Below are positions 1 through 8,980 of a stretch of DNA of 64,000 nt, one piece after another. The notes beneath the pieces were generated by a model. That model was not told the origin of the DNA. It saw only the letters and a program-made list of their open reading frames with translations, and did not search any database. This stretch comes from Ktedonobacterales bacterium (GTDB lineage: Bacteria; Chloroflexota; Ktedonobacteria; Ktedonobacterales; Ktedonobacteraceae). A program made the position numbers and the translations under genes. The DNA is taken from assembly GCA_027451525.1 (NCBI GenBank), contig DAIDJF010000013.1:18210-82209 (forward strand), read 5' to 3'. Numbering within the stretch: position 1 is the first letter of the stretch; every line of letters begins with the position of its first letter.

Positions 1-89
1 GCCGTATGGATGGCATTAGCGGCACTGCGATGACCTGCCCCGGTATCGGCTATCAGGAACAGGAGTGTTCGTTGCTTTGCATTCTCCAT
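1..89 (-). CDS. MGDG synthase / processive glycosyltransferase-like protein, N-terminal fragment
   Basis: Only the first 29 or so codons lie in the window; the rest runs off the left edge. The ATG at 89 is preceded on the minus strand by an AAAGGA ribosome site about 8 nt away. The peptide starts with a hydrophobic beta strand (TLLFLIADTG) followed by GAGHRSAANAI, which matches the N-terminal nucleotide-sugar fold of monogalactosyldiacylglycerol synthase and UgtP-type diacylglycerol glucosyltransferases (GT28 superfamily), where the GxGH segment lies near the acceptor site. Such enzymes build membrane glycolipids at the inner face of the cytoplasmic membrane. The assignment rests on a short N-terminal motif only. 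Confidence 0.6.
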   Translation of the reverse strand, partial: MENAKQRTLLFLIADTGAGHRSAANAIHT

Positions 90-182
90 GAGGCTTATCC
101 TTTATGGTAACATTCACTAAAAAAGGGATAAAGGACCACGTATACGGTTCCTTTACCCCTCTCATATCATTTTTGTGTAAGC

Positions 183-389
183 CTACTCTTCCTGGAGGTT
201 AAAGCGTTTGCGGAAACGCTCCACACGTCCGGCTGAGTCAAGAATGCGCTGCTGGCCCGTGAAGAACGGGTGGCAATTAGAACAGACATCAACCTTCAAG
301 ACGGGTTTGACGCTGAGTGTCTTAAAGCTGTTACCACAGGCGCAACTTACTGTGGATTCCACATAGTTTGGATGAATTCCCTTTTTCAT
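183..389 (-). CDS. rpmE: 50S ribosomal protein L31 (zinc-binding form)
   Basis: Encodes a 68-residue bL31 protein of the large ribosomal subunit. The sequence starts MKKGIHPNY and carries the zinc-binding cysteine set of the C+ form: CACGNSF near residue 16 and [11 protein letters not shown] near residue 37, the latter being the L31 signature. The start at 389 is preferred because GGGAG lies 9 nt upstream on the minus strand; the open frame extends further to 485, but that extension has no L31 similarity. It is followed downstream by the glycosyltransferase at the left edge and preceded by a long non-coding stretch, so it is probably transcribed from its own promoter. Confidence 0.93.
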   Translation of the reverse strand: MKKGIHPNYVESTVSCACGNSFKTLSVKPVLKVDVCSNCHPFFTGQQRILDSAGRVERFRKRFNLQEE

Positions 390-730
390 TGCACAAAACT
401 CCCAATATATCAACAGTTCATGCTTGCTGACCTGAGAGATCCGTCTCCTGTGATCTCTCATGCATTTGGCATCCCACATGTCCACCGATTAACCGATCAA
501 GAATGTACCATGATTGTACATGCACTCTCTATCCTCGTCAATACCCTTTCCCCGGCTGGCAGATCAGCATGCGCTGTGCCTCTGTGTTGCGGTATTATCT
601 GGAAGAGGCCGATGGAACAAGATCTATCCGGCACATTGTATCATAGATAACACGTATATGCACGTTTTTATGCCCCAAAATATCTACTTGTGCATAATAC
701 GATGCCCCAGATGCCACACTCACCGCTGGC
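390..730. other. Non-coding gap between kinase gene and rpmE
   Basis: 341 bp without a convincing gene. It should contain the rpmE promoter on the minus strand; an A/T-rich TATGATAC-like stretch occurs near 630-650, but I could not pair it with a good -35 box. Open frames crossing the gap lack ribosome sites and familiar motifs. Confidence 0.4.
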
Positions 731-2080
731 TTAAAATAAGACATTGTTCTTGCCCGCACCCTGTACAGGTTCCATGAACAAACCCAGACGCTCATGCATG
801 GCTGGCCTGCTTGGAAGAAGATTGGGAAACGTATAGTGCGCGAATACGAAAAAAGCGACCACCGCCGAGGCAAGAAAAATAATTAAAAGGAAGATACTTA
901 ACAAGATCACAAATTTTTTACGTGTCTTCTTCTCTGTAGCTGTGCTTGTTTCTTGTTGAATGATCGTTGCCGTTGCCTCGCTGGTCGCGCCGGCGTCCGT
1001 CATGCTGTTCTCTCTACCATTAGAAGGAGGAATTTCCATCTTTATAGAATTGCTTATATCAGGCGTTGAAGCGGGCACAGAGGTATGTTGGGGGAGAGAG
1101 AGGACCGGAGTGGTCGGACGCTCGGCGGTGGTCGCGATAGCGGCTTGAATCTCTTCCGTAATCTGCGCTGTCATGCTAAGGCGTTGAGGCAAGGGAATGT
1201 TCAAGGCGCGCGCGAGTGCAACCGTCAGAGCGGTCGCGCTGGTGAAACGTTGCTCAGGATCTTTAGAGAGGCACTGCATGATGATATCACTGAGCTGAGA
1301 TGGGATATTGGGATTGATCCGTGTTGGCACAAGCGGGGTCGCGCTTACATGTTGCGTGAGGAGGGCAATGGGACGATTGCCTTGAAATGGGAAAACACCC
1401 GTATACATAAGGTAGAGGAGAATGCCTAGCGCGTAAATATCGCCCGATTGGTCTCCCGCCTCGCCTTTCGCCTGTTCTGGTGACATATAGAGCATTGTAT
1501 CAATCGAGCGGCGTGCTAATGTGTTGTTCGTATAGCCGAGCAGTTGCGCCAGCCCAAAATCGGTCAAAATTGGTTCAGCCTCGCCATGTATGGCCGCATG
1601 TTGGTGGCTTAAGAGAATATTGGTAGGCTTTAAGTTCCCATGAATGATATTGTGTTGATGAGCATAGTCAAGAGCCAGTCCGATGCCAGTGAAGAAGCGC
1701 ACGATGTCTGCACTGGGAGGGAGCGCACCTGTACGTGTGAGCGTGCGTATATAGTCGCCCAGTGTCTGTCCCTCAATATGCTCCGAGACAATATAGGCAA
1801 GTGTGCTGCGCGCCTGCCCAATTGGCCGTGCGGGCAGCATGTAGGCATCCCGCACTTGCGCGATATTCGGATGATGCAGCGATGAGACCAGCTCGGCGAC
1901 ACGCATAAAACGGCTTTCGTAATCATGTGCCTGATGAATTTGCGTAAGGAGTAATTTGATCGCGACGATGTGATGCTGCTGTGTATCATATGCTTTCCAT
2001 ACCTCTGAAATACTGCCCTGCCCCAAACGTTCCCATAGTTCATATTTACCAATGCGCTGGACCCCGATAGTTGTGCTCAC
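731..2080 (-). CDS. Membrane-anchored Ser/Thr protein kinase homologue with HGN catalytic loop
   Basis: 449 residues. An N-terminal Hanks-type kinase domain (about residues 10-290) is followed by a Ser/Thr/Pro-rich linker and one transmembrane helix near residues 385-410, with a short outside tail. Visible kinase elements are a glycine loop (LGQGSISEV, last Gly replaced by Ser), the ATP-anchoring Lys42 in VAIK, the loop HGNLKPTN at 147-154, DFG at 174-176 and YMSPEQ. The catalytic Asp of HRD is Asn149, so phosphotransfer may be weak or absent; Lys151, Asn154 and the DFG Asp remain. The start is a GTG at 2080 with GAGGTG just upstream. The topology matches PknB-type kinases but without PASTA domains. 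It may act as a pseudokinase or as a regulated binding protein. Confidence 0.85.
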   Translation of the reverse strand: MSTTIGVQRIGKYELWERLGQGSISEVWKAYDTQQHHIVAIKLLLTQIHQAHDYESRFMRVAELVSSLHHPNIAQVRDAYMLPARPIGQARSTLAYIVSEHIEGQTLGDYIRTLTRTGALPPSADIVRFFTGIGLALDYAHQHNIIHGNLKPTNILLSHQHAAIHGEAEPILTDFGLAQLLGYTNNTLARRSIDTMLYMSPEQAKGEAGDQSGDIYALGILLYLMYTGVFPFQGNRPIALLTQHVSATPLVPTRINPNIPSQLSDIIMQCLSKDPEQRFTSATALTVALARALNIPLPQRLSMTAQITEEIQAAIATTAERPTTPVLSLPQHTSVPASTPDISNSIKMEIPPSNGRENSMTDAGATSEATATIIQQETSTATEKKTRKKFVILLSIFLLIIFLASAVVAFFVFAHYTFPNLLPSRPAMHERLGLFMEPVQGAGKNNVLF

Positions 2081-2466
2081 ATTTCACCTCTTCACTAAAA
2101 TATTGTGATGATCTTCCACCATCTCTTGCCGCATATGCTGTTATTTTATTTCTACATGGTAATTAGCTGGATATCTACCATGTTAGCAAGTGAAAAAAAG
2201 CAATGGTGATGCAGAGGGGAATCATGTGCTAACCTTTGGCGCAACACCATTACAGGCGTATTGTAATCGCTTGTCTGTCCCCTGTCTATCTTCTTGGGAA
2301 TAATATACTACTATTAATATAGAAGAGATTTCTAATATTTCCTAATATTTATCGATAAAAGCAATTTTAATAGATGGGTAGCTGCAAGGAATGCCTTTAA
2401 AACATGTGGTATACTGGGGCATAATTGTCTGGCACGTGGGAACGTGCGTCATATAGAGGATACAAG
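2081..2466. other. Divergent intergenic region upstream of kinase gene and purB
   Basis: 386 bp between divergently transcribed genes. It is A/T-rich, with several TAATAT runs near 2300-2360, and holds the purB promoter described separately. I see no small gene or recognisable riboswitch in it. Confidence 0.5.
2407..2415 (+). promoter_or_regulatory. Extended -10 promoter of purB
   Basis: TGGTATACT, an extended -10 element, sits 51 nt before the purB start. A start of transcription near 2422 would leave a leader of about 45 nt. No good -35 box is seen, as is common for extended -10 promoters. The same TGGTATA core occurs before coaD and ppc in this window. Confidence 0.5.
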
Positions 2467-3777
2467 ATGATAGAACGCTATTCTTTGCCAGAGATGGCTG
2501 CCATCTGGTCAGCCGCTCATAAAACGGATGCATGGCTTCGTGTAGAATTGCTCGTATGTGAAGGATGGGCGCGTGAAGGGGTGATTCCACAGGATGCGAT
2601 AGAGAAAATTCGGCAGGCACGCTACAACATGCAGCGTATGCAGGAAATAGAGCAGGAAACTCACCATGATGTGATTTCGTTTTTGCGCTCAATTCAGGAG
2701 CAACTAGGGCCAGAGGGACGCTTCATTCACCTGGGCCTGACCTCTTCCGATGTATTGGATACCGGGCTGGCGGCGCAGATGAAAGAGGCGGGTGTGTTGC
2801 TCAGTCAGGCATTGACAGAACTCACACAGGTGGTAGGGCAGGTGGCGGTACAGCATAAATACACGCTGATGGCTGGCAGAACGCATGGTATTCATGCGGA
2901 GCCAATCACCTTTGGCTTGAAGATGGCCTTATGGTTTGATGAACTGCGGCGCCATCAGCAACGTCTGGCCGCAGCGTTGGAACAGGTGACAGTGGGTAAA
3001 ATTTCTGGCGCGGTAGGGACACATGCAACCATTCCGCCGCAGATTGAAGAGTTTGTGTGTGAGCAGATGGGGTTGGGTGTGGCACCCGTGTCGAGTCAGA
3101 TTGTTCAGCGTGATCGCCACGCGCATTTTATGACCACATTAGCCTTGATTGCATCTTCGCTGGAGAAGATGGCGCAGGAGATTCGCCATTTACAGCGCAC
3201 TGAATTGAGCGAGGCGTTTGAACCATTTGGGTCGGGGCAACAGGGATCATCGGCGATGCCCCATAAGCGCAACCCTGAATTGTGTGAGCGTGTCTGTGGT
3301 CTGGCGCGTGTGTTGCGTGGTTTTGCCGTAACCGCGATGGAGAATGTGGCTCTCTGGCACGAGCGTGATATCAGTCATTCCTCGACCGAGCGCATTATTC
3401 TTCCTGATGGATGTACATTGCTGCATTATATGCTGCACATCTTTACTAGAGTCATGCGCGGTTTACAGGTTGATAGTGAGCGTATGCTTGCAAATCTGAA
3501 CATGACGGGTGGTCTTGTCTTCTCGCAGCGCATCTTGCTGGCCCTGATTGATAAGGGTGTTGGGCGACAGGAGGCGTACAAGATGGTGCAGCGCAACGCG
3601 AAGCAGGTCTGGAGTATGGCAAGTGCGGGTGCCGTTCAAGGGCCAGCCTTGTTGGAGGCATTGAGTAAAGATGAAGAGGTGACACACTACCTCAGCAGTG
3701 ACGAGTTACAGGAATTGACGAGTACGGACTACTATATCAAGTATATTGATACGGCATTTCAGCGCGTCGGCCTGTAG
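2467..3777 (+). CDS. purB: Adenylosuccinate lyase
   Basis: 436 residues, the usual length. It cleaves SAICAR and adenylosuccinate to release fumarate, acting twice in purine synthesis in the cytosol. The fumarase/aspartase superfamily signature GSSAMPHKRNPE is present near residues 258-269, with the preceding SLTSSDVLDT-like segment (LGLTSSDVLD) and TLMAGRTHGIHAEP carrying the catalytic His region. The ATG at 2467 is chosen because GAGGA lies 6 nt upstream and the protein then starts MIERYSLPEMAAIW, typical of the family; an in-frame ATG at 2425 lacks such a site. It stands alone, with the next gene 305 bp downstream. Confidence 0.96.
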   Translation: MIERYSLPEMAAIWSAAHKTDAWLRVELLVCEGWAREGVIPQDAIEKIRQARYNMQRMQEIEQETHHDVISFLRSIQEQLGPEGRFIHLGLTSSDVLDTGLAAQMKEAGVLLSQALTELTQVVGQVAVQHKYTLMAGRTHGIHAEPITFGLKMALWFDELRRHQQRLAAALEQVTVGKISGAVGTHATIPPQIEEFVCEQMGLGVAPVSSQIVQRDRHAHFMTTLALIASSLEKMAQEIRHLQRTELSEAFEPFGSGQQGSSAMPHKRNPELCERVCGLARVLRGFAVTAMENVALWHERDISHSSTERIILPDGCTLLHYMLHIFTRVMRGLQVDSERMLANLNMTGGLVFSQRILLALIDKGVGRQEAYKMVQRNAKQVWSMASAGAVQGPALLEALSKDEEVTHYLSSDELQELTSTDYYIKYIDTAFQRVGL

Positions 3778-3798
3778 TCGGCCTGTAGATTGCTCTGT

Positions 3799-3919
3799 CT
3801 ATGCGTCATTCTGAATGTTTAGAAACTTCTTGCTTGCAGGAGTCTCTGGGATAACGTTGCTAGTGTTTGCGATGTTGCGCAGTCTGGCGTGTGCCTCAAG
3901 CATTCAGGGTGACGCATAG
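3799..3919. repeat. Inverted-repeat element with GTCATTCTGAA-type ends
   Basis: A 19-bp arm at 3799-3817 (CTATGCGTCATTCTGAATG) is repeated in inverted orientation at 3901-3919 with two mismatches, enclosing about 83 bp. The GTCATTCTGA end is a common core of small palindromic elements in bacterial intergenic regions. It follows purB directly and could help end its transcript. A related element with GTCATTC ends lies at 8732-8840. Confidence 0.6.
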
Positions 3920-4000
3920 CTTTGTCTGCACGGATGGATGAGATTGAGGTTGAGATCGAGATTTAATATTGCTTGAGGATATTTTGTTTTGCTGGGCATA

Positions 4001-4009
4001 TGGTATAAT
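4001..4009 (+). promoter_or_regulatory. Extended -10 promoter of coaD
   Basis: TGGTATAAT lies 73 nt before the coaD start. The last six bases are a perfect -10 hexamer preceded by the extended TGn motif. No convincing -35 box is found 17 nt upstream. Confidence 0.55.
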
Positions 4010-4082
4010 GGGGGCAACACCCTATTTTTAGACATGGCATCCTGGATACTGTCGTACACTGTAGCATACAAGAGGATAAAGC

Positions 4083-4589
4083 GTGAACAACGAAGAACGC
4101 CACCGTATTGCTGTTTATCCGGGCAGTTTTGACCCGTTGACCAATGGACATTTGGATATTGCACGCCGGGCCGCCCATTTATTTGATACCTTGATTATAG
4201 CGGTTGTCTATGAGCGTCCCGCCAAAAACTTGCTCTTTTCAGTGGAAGAGCGTGTCGCCCTCTGGCGAGAAGTTATCGAAGCGGAGAATATGACCAATGT
4301 GCGGGTTGAACATTTTGCCACACTTCTGGTAGACTATGTACGGTCTGTACAGGGGAATGTCATTGTCAAAGGTTTGCGTTCGCCCAACGACTTTGAAGCG
4401 GAGTTCCAGCAAGGGTTAATGAACCGCAAACTGGCTCCTGAGATTGAAACTGTCTGCCTGCTAACAAACCTGGAGCAACTCTTTATCAGCTCATCGCTCT
4501 TAAAAGAGGTTGTACGCCTGGGTGGGGATGTCACCGATATGCTTCCGCCAAGCGTGATGAAAGCGTTACAGCGGAAATATGGCATATAA
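4083..4589 (+). CDS. coaD: Phosphopantetheine adenylyltransferase
   Basis: 168 residues, full family length. It transfers AMP from ATP to 4-phosphopantetheine, the fourth step of coenzyme A synthesis. The N-terminal YPGSFDPLTNGHLDI contains the T/HxGH nucleotidyltransferase motif (TNGH), and the C-terminal ISSSLLKEV matches the second nucleotide-binding signature. Translation starts at GTG 4083 with AGAGGA about 7 nt upstream. It leads a block of genes of lipid and protein synthesis (coiled-coil protein, yceD, rpmF, fabD). Confidence 0.95.
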   Translation: MNNEERHRIAVYPGSFDPLTNGHLDIARRAAHLFDTLIIAVVYERPAKNLLFSVEERVALWREVIEAENMTNVRVEHFATLLVDYVRSVQGNVIVKGLRSPNDFEAEFQQGLMNRKLAPEIETVCLLTNLEQLFISSSLLKEVVRLGGDVTDMLPPSVMKALQRKYGI

Positions 4590-4670
4590 GTGCGTTACGA
4601 CTATAACGGGTTGTCTGATGGGGAGGAGATGCGCCAGGAAAGAACAAGCAGAAGAGAGGAATAACGAGTA

Positions 4671-5318
4671 ATGGATATCCTCTACCTTGTAGATCGCCTG
4701 GAGAATCTCATTGCCAGTAGCCGTAGAATGCCTTTAATGAACCAGATTCTCATCAAGGAGAACGAGATACTCCTGCTGATCGAGCAGATGCGAGCATCTA
4801 TTCCTGAAGAGGTGAAGCAGGCGCGGCGTATTGTGCAGGAGAAAGAGCGCGTATTAACACAGGCGCAAAGCGAGGCGGCGGCGATTCTTGCCCGTGCGCG
4901 TGAAGAGTCAGAGCGTGCGATTCACCGTGAGGGGCTGTTGCGCGCCGCTGAGGAGCGTTCGCAAGAGTTAATTCGACAGGCCAATGAGCGTGCAAATGCC
5001 CTGGTACGGCAGGCTGAGGCGCATTGCGATACGCTCAAATCCGATGCAGATTCCTATGTGGGGGAGACGCTCATTAGCTTGCGTGACCATCTCACCAGCA
5101 TTGAGAGCGAGGTCAGTCGTACCATTTTGAGCATTGAGCGTGGACTCGATAGCCTGAATTATGAGCAAGAGCCTCTGGAAGAGGATGGACAAGCAGTAGA
5201 GGAAATGGAAGAGATGGATGAGATGGGTGATGAAGAGGAGGATGTTCCTATGGCTCGGCATGTTCCCCGACGCGCCTCCTTAGCGCGCGATACGCTTGGT
5301 GGCCCCAGTATTTCTTAG
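4671..5318 (+). CDS. Coiled-coil protein of unknown function (ATPase/DivIVA-like)
   Basis: 215 residues. A globular start (MDILYLVDRLENLI, about residues 1-40) is followed by a long charged helix rich in Arg, Glu and Ala (about 45-165) that should form a coiled coil, then an acidic tail with a run of Glu/Asp near 175-200. There is no signal peptide or membrane helix. Proteins with this position between coaD and yceD are conserved in Chloroflexota and are often labelled ATPase or F0-B-like only because of the coiled coil; no nucleotide-binding motif is visible. The spacing to coaD (81 bp) suggests cotranscription. Function unknown. Confidence 0.75.
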   Translation: MDILYLVDRLENLIASSRRMPLMNQILIKENEILLLIEQMRASIPEEVKQARRIVQEKERVLTQAQSEAAAILARAREESERAIHREGLLRAAEERSQELIRQANERANALVRQAEAHCDTLKSDADSYVGETLISLRDHLTSIESEVSRTILSIERGLDSLNYEQEPLEEDGQAVEEMEEMDEMGDEEEDVPMARHVPRRASLARDTLGGPSIS

Positions 5319-5464
5319 CATAAGTACGCTCCACCACTTGACACCCTGCTCCTGCTTGTCTATAATGAGCAAGCGCCAGAAAAGCATGAAGGGACAGTTC
5401 GTGTTACGTCGCGGTCTATTTCACACGTACCAGGAAGTACCTTGTGCTGAAAGGAAATATACAA

Positions 5465-6031
5465 ATGATTTTTAATGTGGCGCAACTCTTGAAAGCTACG
5501 GTTGGCACCTCAATCGAAGAGAATTTTGAAGAAGAGGGTGTGCAACTTGATCATGATTTGAAGGTTCTAGGCCCAATTACGGGCCATGTGCGTATGCGGC
5601 GTACAAACCAGTGTATCCTGGCGGATGGCTGGGTAGAACTGACGGTAGAGCTTTCATGCACGCGCTGTCTGCGCGATTTTGAGCATTTTATGCATGTGCC
5701 GTTTGAAGAGCGGTACTATCCGACGGTGGATATTCTGACCGGGCTGGCTGCACCAGAGGCGGATGATGAGGACGATGTGTTTTACATCGACGACCACCAT
5801 CATCTGGATTTGACCGAAGCGATCCGGCAGAACGTCTTATTGGCGATCCCGATGGTGACACTCTGTAAAGAAGAGTGTGCGGGTCTTTGTTCGCGTTGCG
5901 GACATGATCTTAACCTCGGCCCGTGTGATTGCCCGCCAGAGGTTGACGAGCGGTTCAGTGTTCTCAGCTCATTGCTGGGCAATGAGCTGTCAGAAGCTCA
6001 GAATACCCAGGCAAACCACAAGCAGCTATAA
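5465..6031 (+). CDS. yceD: YceD/DUF177 family protein
   Basis: 188 residues. DUF177 proteins are linked to ribosome and 23S rRNA accumulation, and the gene nearly always precedes rpmF, as it does here (73 bp gap). The family signature is clear: CTRCL near the middle and, toward the end, CKEECAGLCSRCGHDLN followed by CDCP, a cysteine-rich metal-binding region. The ATG at 5465 has AAGGA 9 nt upstream; a GTG at 5444 in the same frame is less likely. The acidic segment around DDEDDVFYIDD is typical of the family. Confidence 0.88.
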   Translation: MIFNVAQLLKATVGTSIEENFEEEGVQLDHDLKVLGPITGHVRMRRTNQCILADGWVELTVELSCTRCLRDFEHFMHVPFEERYYPTVDILTGLAAPEADDEDDVFYIDDHHHLDLTEAIRQNVLLAIPMVTLCKEECAGLCSRCGHDLNLGPCDCPPEVDERFSVLSSLLGNELSEAQNTQANHKQL

Positions 6032-6103
6032 AAAGACGACACAGAAGAAGGTGTAGGCCTGCGCATCGCTCAGGCGACCCTTGACGAAAGAGGAGCATAC
6101 CCG

Positions 6104-6292
6104 ATGGGAGCATTACCAAAACAGCGTGTCTCGCGCGCACGGCAGGGCGAGCGACGCGCGCATCATCATCTTGACCTGCCTCAGTTAGTTGCCTGTCCGC
6201 AGTGTAAGAAGCCACGCCTCTCGCACCATGCCTGCCCCAACTGTGGCACATATCGCGGGCGTCAGGTCTTCTTGCCCAGAGAAAAGAAGTAA
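6104..6292 (+). CDS. rpmF: 50S ribosomal protein L32
   Basis: 62 residues. bL32 of the large subunit, recognised by MGALPKQRVSRAR at the start and the zinc ribbon CPQCKKPRLSHHACPNCGTYRGR. An AAGAGGAG ribosome site lies about 8 nt before the ATG. It sits between yceD and fabD, the widespread yceD-rpmF-fab order, which couples ribosome and fatty acid gene expression. Confidence 0.95.
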   Translation: MGALPKQRVSRARQGERRAHHHLDLPQLVACPQCKKPRLSHHACPNCGTYRGRQVFLPREKK

Positions 6293-6433
6293 TCGTTTGC
6301 ATCTGGTGGCGCATTACAGGGATTAATACCTTTTGCATCTGCCTGTATCTGCTATGTCTGTAGTATGATGTTTGGCATGAGGCGTGTATGTGTATTCCTG
6401 TAACGCCACCAATTTTATTAAAGAGTGATTTTT

Positions 6434-7462
6434 ATGACGACACAGGCACAGGTAGCCTTTCTTTTTCCTGGACAGGGCAGTCAAAGCGTAGGCATGGGTG
6501 CTGATGTTTACGAGGCATCGCCAGCCGCGCGTCATGTATTTGAAAGTGTCGATGACGCACTTGGTTTCTCTTTAAGTTCGCTCTGTTTTCAGGGACCAGA
6601 TGATGTCTTGCGCGAAACTATCAACGCGCAACCTGCGATTGTTACCGTAAGCCTCGCGTATCTAGCTGCATTTCAGGCAGCCCTCTCGCCAAACAGTTCA
6701 TCCTGGACCGCTCCCCTCCTTCCCTCGTATACTGCTGGTCATAGCGTGGGCGAGTATGCCGCGCTGGTAGCGGCGGGAGCCTTGAGCCTTAAAGATGCCG
6801 CCCAGTTGGTGCGCGAGCGTGGACGCTTGATGCATCAGGAAGGCGGAAGTTGTCCTGGGAGCATGGCGGCAGTAATTGGGTTAGATGCGGACGCCTTGCA
6901 AGAGGTTTGCCAGGAGGCCACACGACGCGCGCTAGCGGAACTGCATGTCCCGGCAGATGGGACAGCGCATCCTGGCATGGGACGGGTTGCAGTGGCAAAC
7001 TATAATGCTCCTGGTCAGATCGTGATCTCCGGTGAGCAACATGCCCTGGCCCTGGCATCCGAGCTGGCGAAGGCACGTGGAGCTAAACGGGTGATCCCGC
7101 TGGCAGTCAGTGCCGCGTTCCACTCACCCGTGATGGAACCAGCGGCGCGTGGGTTGACGCAGGCTCTTGAAAATACATCCATTCAGTCAGCCAGAATTCC
7201 GGTAATTGGGAATATTCACGCGGCCCCGCTTACTACTGCGCAGGAGATACGTGGTGAACTAGCGCAGCAGGTCGCTGCATCAGTGCAGTGGATTCGTACC
7301 ATCGAGTATCTGGCGCAGGCGGGTGTGACGCTCTATATCGAGATTGGCCCAGGACAGGCTCTTGTCGGGATGGTGAAACGCATTGTAAAGGGAGCCACAA
7401 CGCTCAATATAGGAAATCTGGCGGAGTTAGAGAAGGCCGTTGACTATATTCGTGCAATGTGA
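6434..7462 (+). CDS. fabD: Malonyl-CoA:acyl carrier protein transacylase
   Basis: 342 residues from the ATG at 6434 (an in-frame GTG at 6425 is the alternative; AAAGAG sits about 9 nt before the ATG). It loads malonyl groups onto ACP to start fatty acid elongation. The oxyanion motif FPGQGSQ near residue 11, the nucleophile elbow GHSVGEY with Ser104, and the catalytic His in AAFHSPVM are present. At about 160-200 there is an insertion rich in charged residues. Its partner acpP lies about 1 kb downstream. Confidence 0.95.
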   Translation: MTTQAQVAFLFPGQGSQSVGMGADVYEASPAARHVFESVDDALGFSLSSLCFQGPDDVLRETINAQPAIVTVSLAYLAAFQAALSPNSSSWTAPLLPSYTAGHSVGEYAALVAAGALSLKDAAQLVRERGRLMHQEGGSCPGSMAAVIGLDADALQEVCQEATRRALAELHVPADGTAHPGMGRVAVANYNAPGQIVISGEQHALALASELAKARGAKRVIPLAVSAAFHSPVMEPAARGLTQALENTSIQSARIPVIGNIHAAPLTTAQEIRGELAQQVAASVQWIRTIEYLAQAGVTLYIEIGPGQALVGMVKRIVKGATTLNIGNLAELEKAVDYIRAM

Positions 7463-7590
7463 AAGCGCCATAGCATATAATTGGGAAACATGCATCGACG
7501 TACACTCTTTTAGGCGTAACAGAGTAAGAACTATCTCATTGTTCTTGTTCTTCATGCGATGTCGTTCATATGACGAAGAGAGGTAAAGGG

Positions 7591-7923
7591 ATGGCAACAG
7601 AAACGCAGGGTGTGGTACGCGTTGCCCGCCAGGTTCTTTCGACAATTGTGATTAATACCGCCTTGCAAATTCCAGGTGTGGCGCGTATGGCGCGTGGCAG
7701 CGACCAATGGACGCGCCTGCTAGGGCGTGAAGTTCCGCCGCAAGGGGTGGCACTGAGCGTCAAGGAAAATGTTGTCTCGATAGACCTCTATCTGGTCGTT
7801 GCGGCGGGCTGCAATATTGTAGATGTGGGGACTATCGTGCAGGATGAGGTAGCTTCGGCAGTAGAGGAGATGGTGGGTATGCAAGTTCATGAGGTGAATG
7901 TGTATATCCAAGATGTTGCTTAA
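7591..7923 (+). CDS. Asp23/Gls24 family envelope-stress protein
   Basis: 110 residues. Asp23/Gls24 proteins are small alkaline-shock or envelope-associated proteins. The pattern here (GVVRVARQVL, IPGVARMA, then GVALSVKENVVSIDLYLVV and VNVYIQDV) fits the family fold of alternating strands and helices. The start at 7591 follows GAGAGG by 7 nt; the upstream ATG at 7570 has no ribosome site. In many Gram-positive-type genomes this gene lies just before nusB, as it does here. Confidence 0.82.
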   Translation: MATETQGVVRVARQVLSTIVINTALQIPGVARMARGSDQWTRLLGREVPPQGVALSVKENVVSIDLYLVVAAGCNIVDVGTIVQDEVASAVEEMVGMQVHEVNVYIQDVA

Positions 7924-8015
7924 CGTGACATATGTACGAGTCAAGCGTTTCTATAGATACGTAGAGATGCACTACAGGATATATAGCTTATAGCTAGGAA
8001 CTATTCGAGGATACC

Positions 8016-8459
8016 ATGCCAGGGATACGCAGACAGGCGCGAATGATCGCACTGCAAACACTCTATGAATATGATACAGCTCTCCATGCTCCGCTAGAGG
8101 TCTTGCAGCGCCATGCCGAAGAACGCCATTTGCAGCCAAAGGTGGTGGAGTATGCCAATGAACTAGTTCTTGGCGTATGTGATCATCTTGTCGGGATCGA
8201 TGCCCATATCCAGAGTACCGCTCGTGAGTGGCCGCTCCAGCAGATGGCGCGTATCGACAAGAATATTCTCAGGCTTGCAATTTACGAGATTCTGTTTAAT
8301 AATACAGTACCAGCGAAGGCCGCCATTAACGAAGCAGTGGAACTTGCGAAAATTTTCGGCAGCGATACATCTAGCCGTTTTATAAATGGCGTTCTTGGTA
8401 CGATATTTAATCGGGCGCATCAACCGCCCATTTCTAAAACCGAAAGTGAGGTGAAATAG
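8016..8459 (+). CDS. nusB: Transcription antitermination factor NusB
   Basis: 147 residues, all-helical. It binds boxA RNA with NusE (S10) in rRNA antitermination complexes. The N-terminal [16 protein letters not shown] and C-terminal [23 protein letters not shown] helix are hallmark NusB segments. The stop codon overlaps the GTG start of acpP by one base, so the two are translationally linked. Confidence 0.94.
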   Translation: MPGIRRQARMIALQTLYEYDTALHAPLEVLQRHAEERHLQPKVVEYANELVLGVCDHLVGIDAHIQSTAREWPLQQMARIDKNILRLAIYEILFNNTVPAKAAINEAVELAKIFGSDTSSRFINGVLGTIFNRAHQPPISKTESEVK

Positions 8460-8704
8460 TGCCAGCTAATCAAGACATTCAATCTCGACTCAAAAAGATT
8501 GTCGTAGACCAGCTTGGTGTAGATGAGAGCGAGGTCGTTCCCAGTGCATCGTTTGTTGAGGACCTCAACGCCGACTCTCTTGACCTGGTTGAACTGATTA
8601 TGTCTCTTGAGGAAGAGTTCAAAATCCAAATTTCCGATGAGGACGCGGAAAAAATCACAACGGTGCAAGAAGCAGAGGACTACATCGAAGAGCACCTGCG
8701 CTAG
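8459..8704 (+). CDS. acpP: Acyl carrier protein
   Basis: 81 residues, acidic and helical. It carries growing acyl chains on a phosphopantetheine arm. The attachment motif [10 protein letters not shown] is present with Ser40. Translation starts at GTG 8459, inside the nusB stop, with GAGGTG as the ribosome site. The linkage to fabD and coaD upstream makes biochemical sense, since CoaD makes the CoA from which the ACP arm derives. Confidence 0.95.
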   Translation: MPANQDIQSRLKKIVVDQLGVDESEVVPSASFVEDLNADSLDLVELIMSLEEEFKIQISDEDAEKITTVQEAEDYIEEHLR

Positions 8705-8731
8705 GTCATTCTGTTTCGCTCATCCTTTTTT

Positions 8732-8840
8732 GTCATTCTCGTAGGCGTGTCTCCTGGCTCAGACCATTAGTGGCGGGCGTTCATATATTTTGTGTACGTG
8801 CCGACTCCCTGGTTGACCCAGGGGACTTCCTCGGAATGAC
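8732..8840. repeat. Inverted-repeat element with GTCATTC/GAATGAC ends
   Basis: GTCATTCTC at 8732-8740 and CGGAATGAC ending at 8840 form inverted ends of a 109-bp segment in the 276-bp gap after acpP. The same GTCATTCT core also occurs at 8705, and similar ends bound the element at 3799-3919, so they likely belong to one repeat type. Confidence 0.5.
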
Positions 8841-8980
8841 AAACAATTTTTTATTGCCATTATTTTTTCATCCTTTTTCTTGTCACAAATCAATCTCCCC
8901 GTGCATCTCCATTACTGTAGGTTGGTATTCATGCTGATGGATGCAAACGCGATACCTCTACAAGGCGAAAAGAGTAGCGT

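Noticed and set aside
3904..4178. Two overlapping minus-strand ORFs upstream of coaD
   Set aside because: They run over the inverted repeat, the coaD promoter and the coaD start, with no ribosome site or family match.
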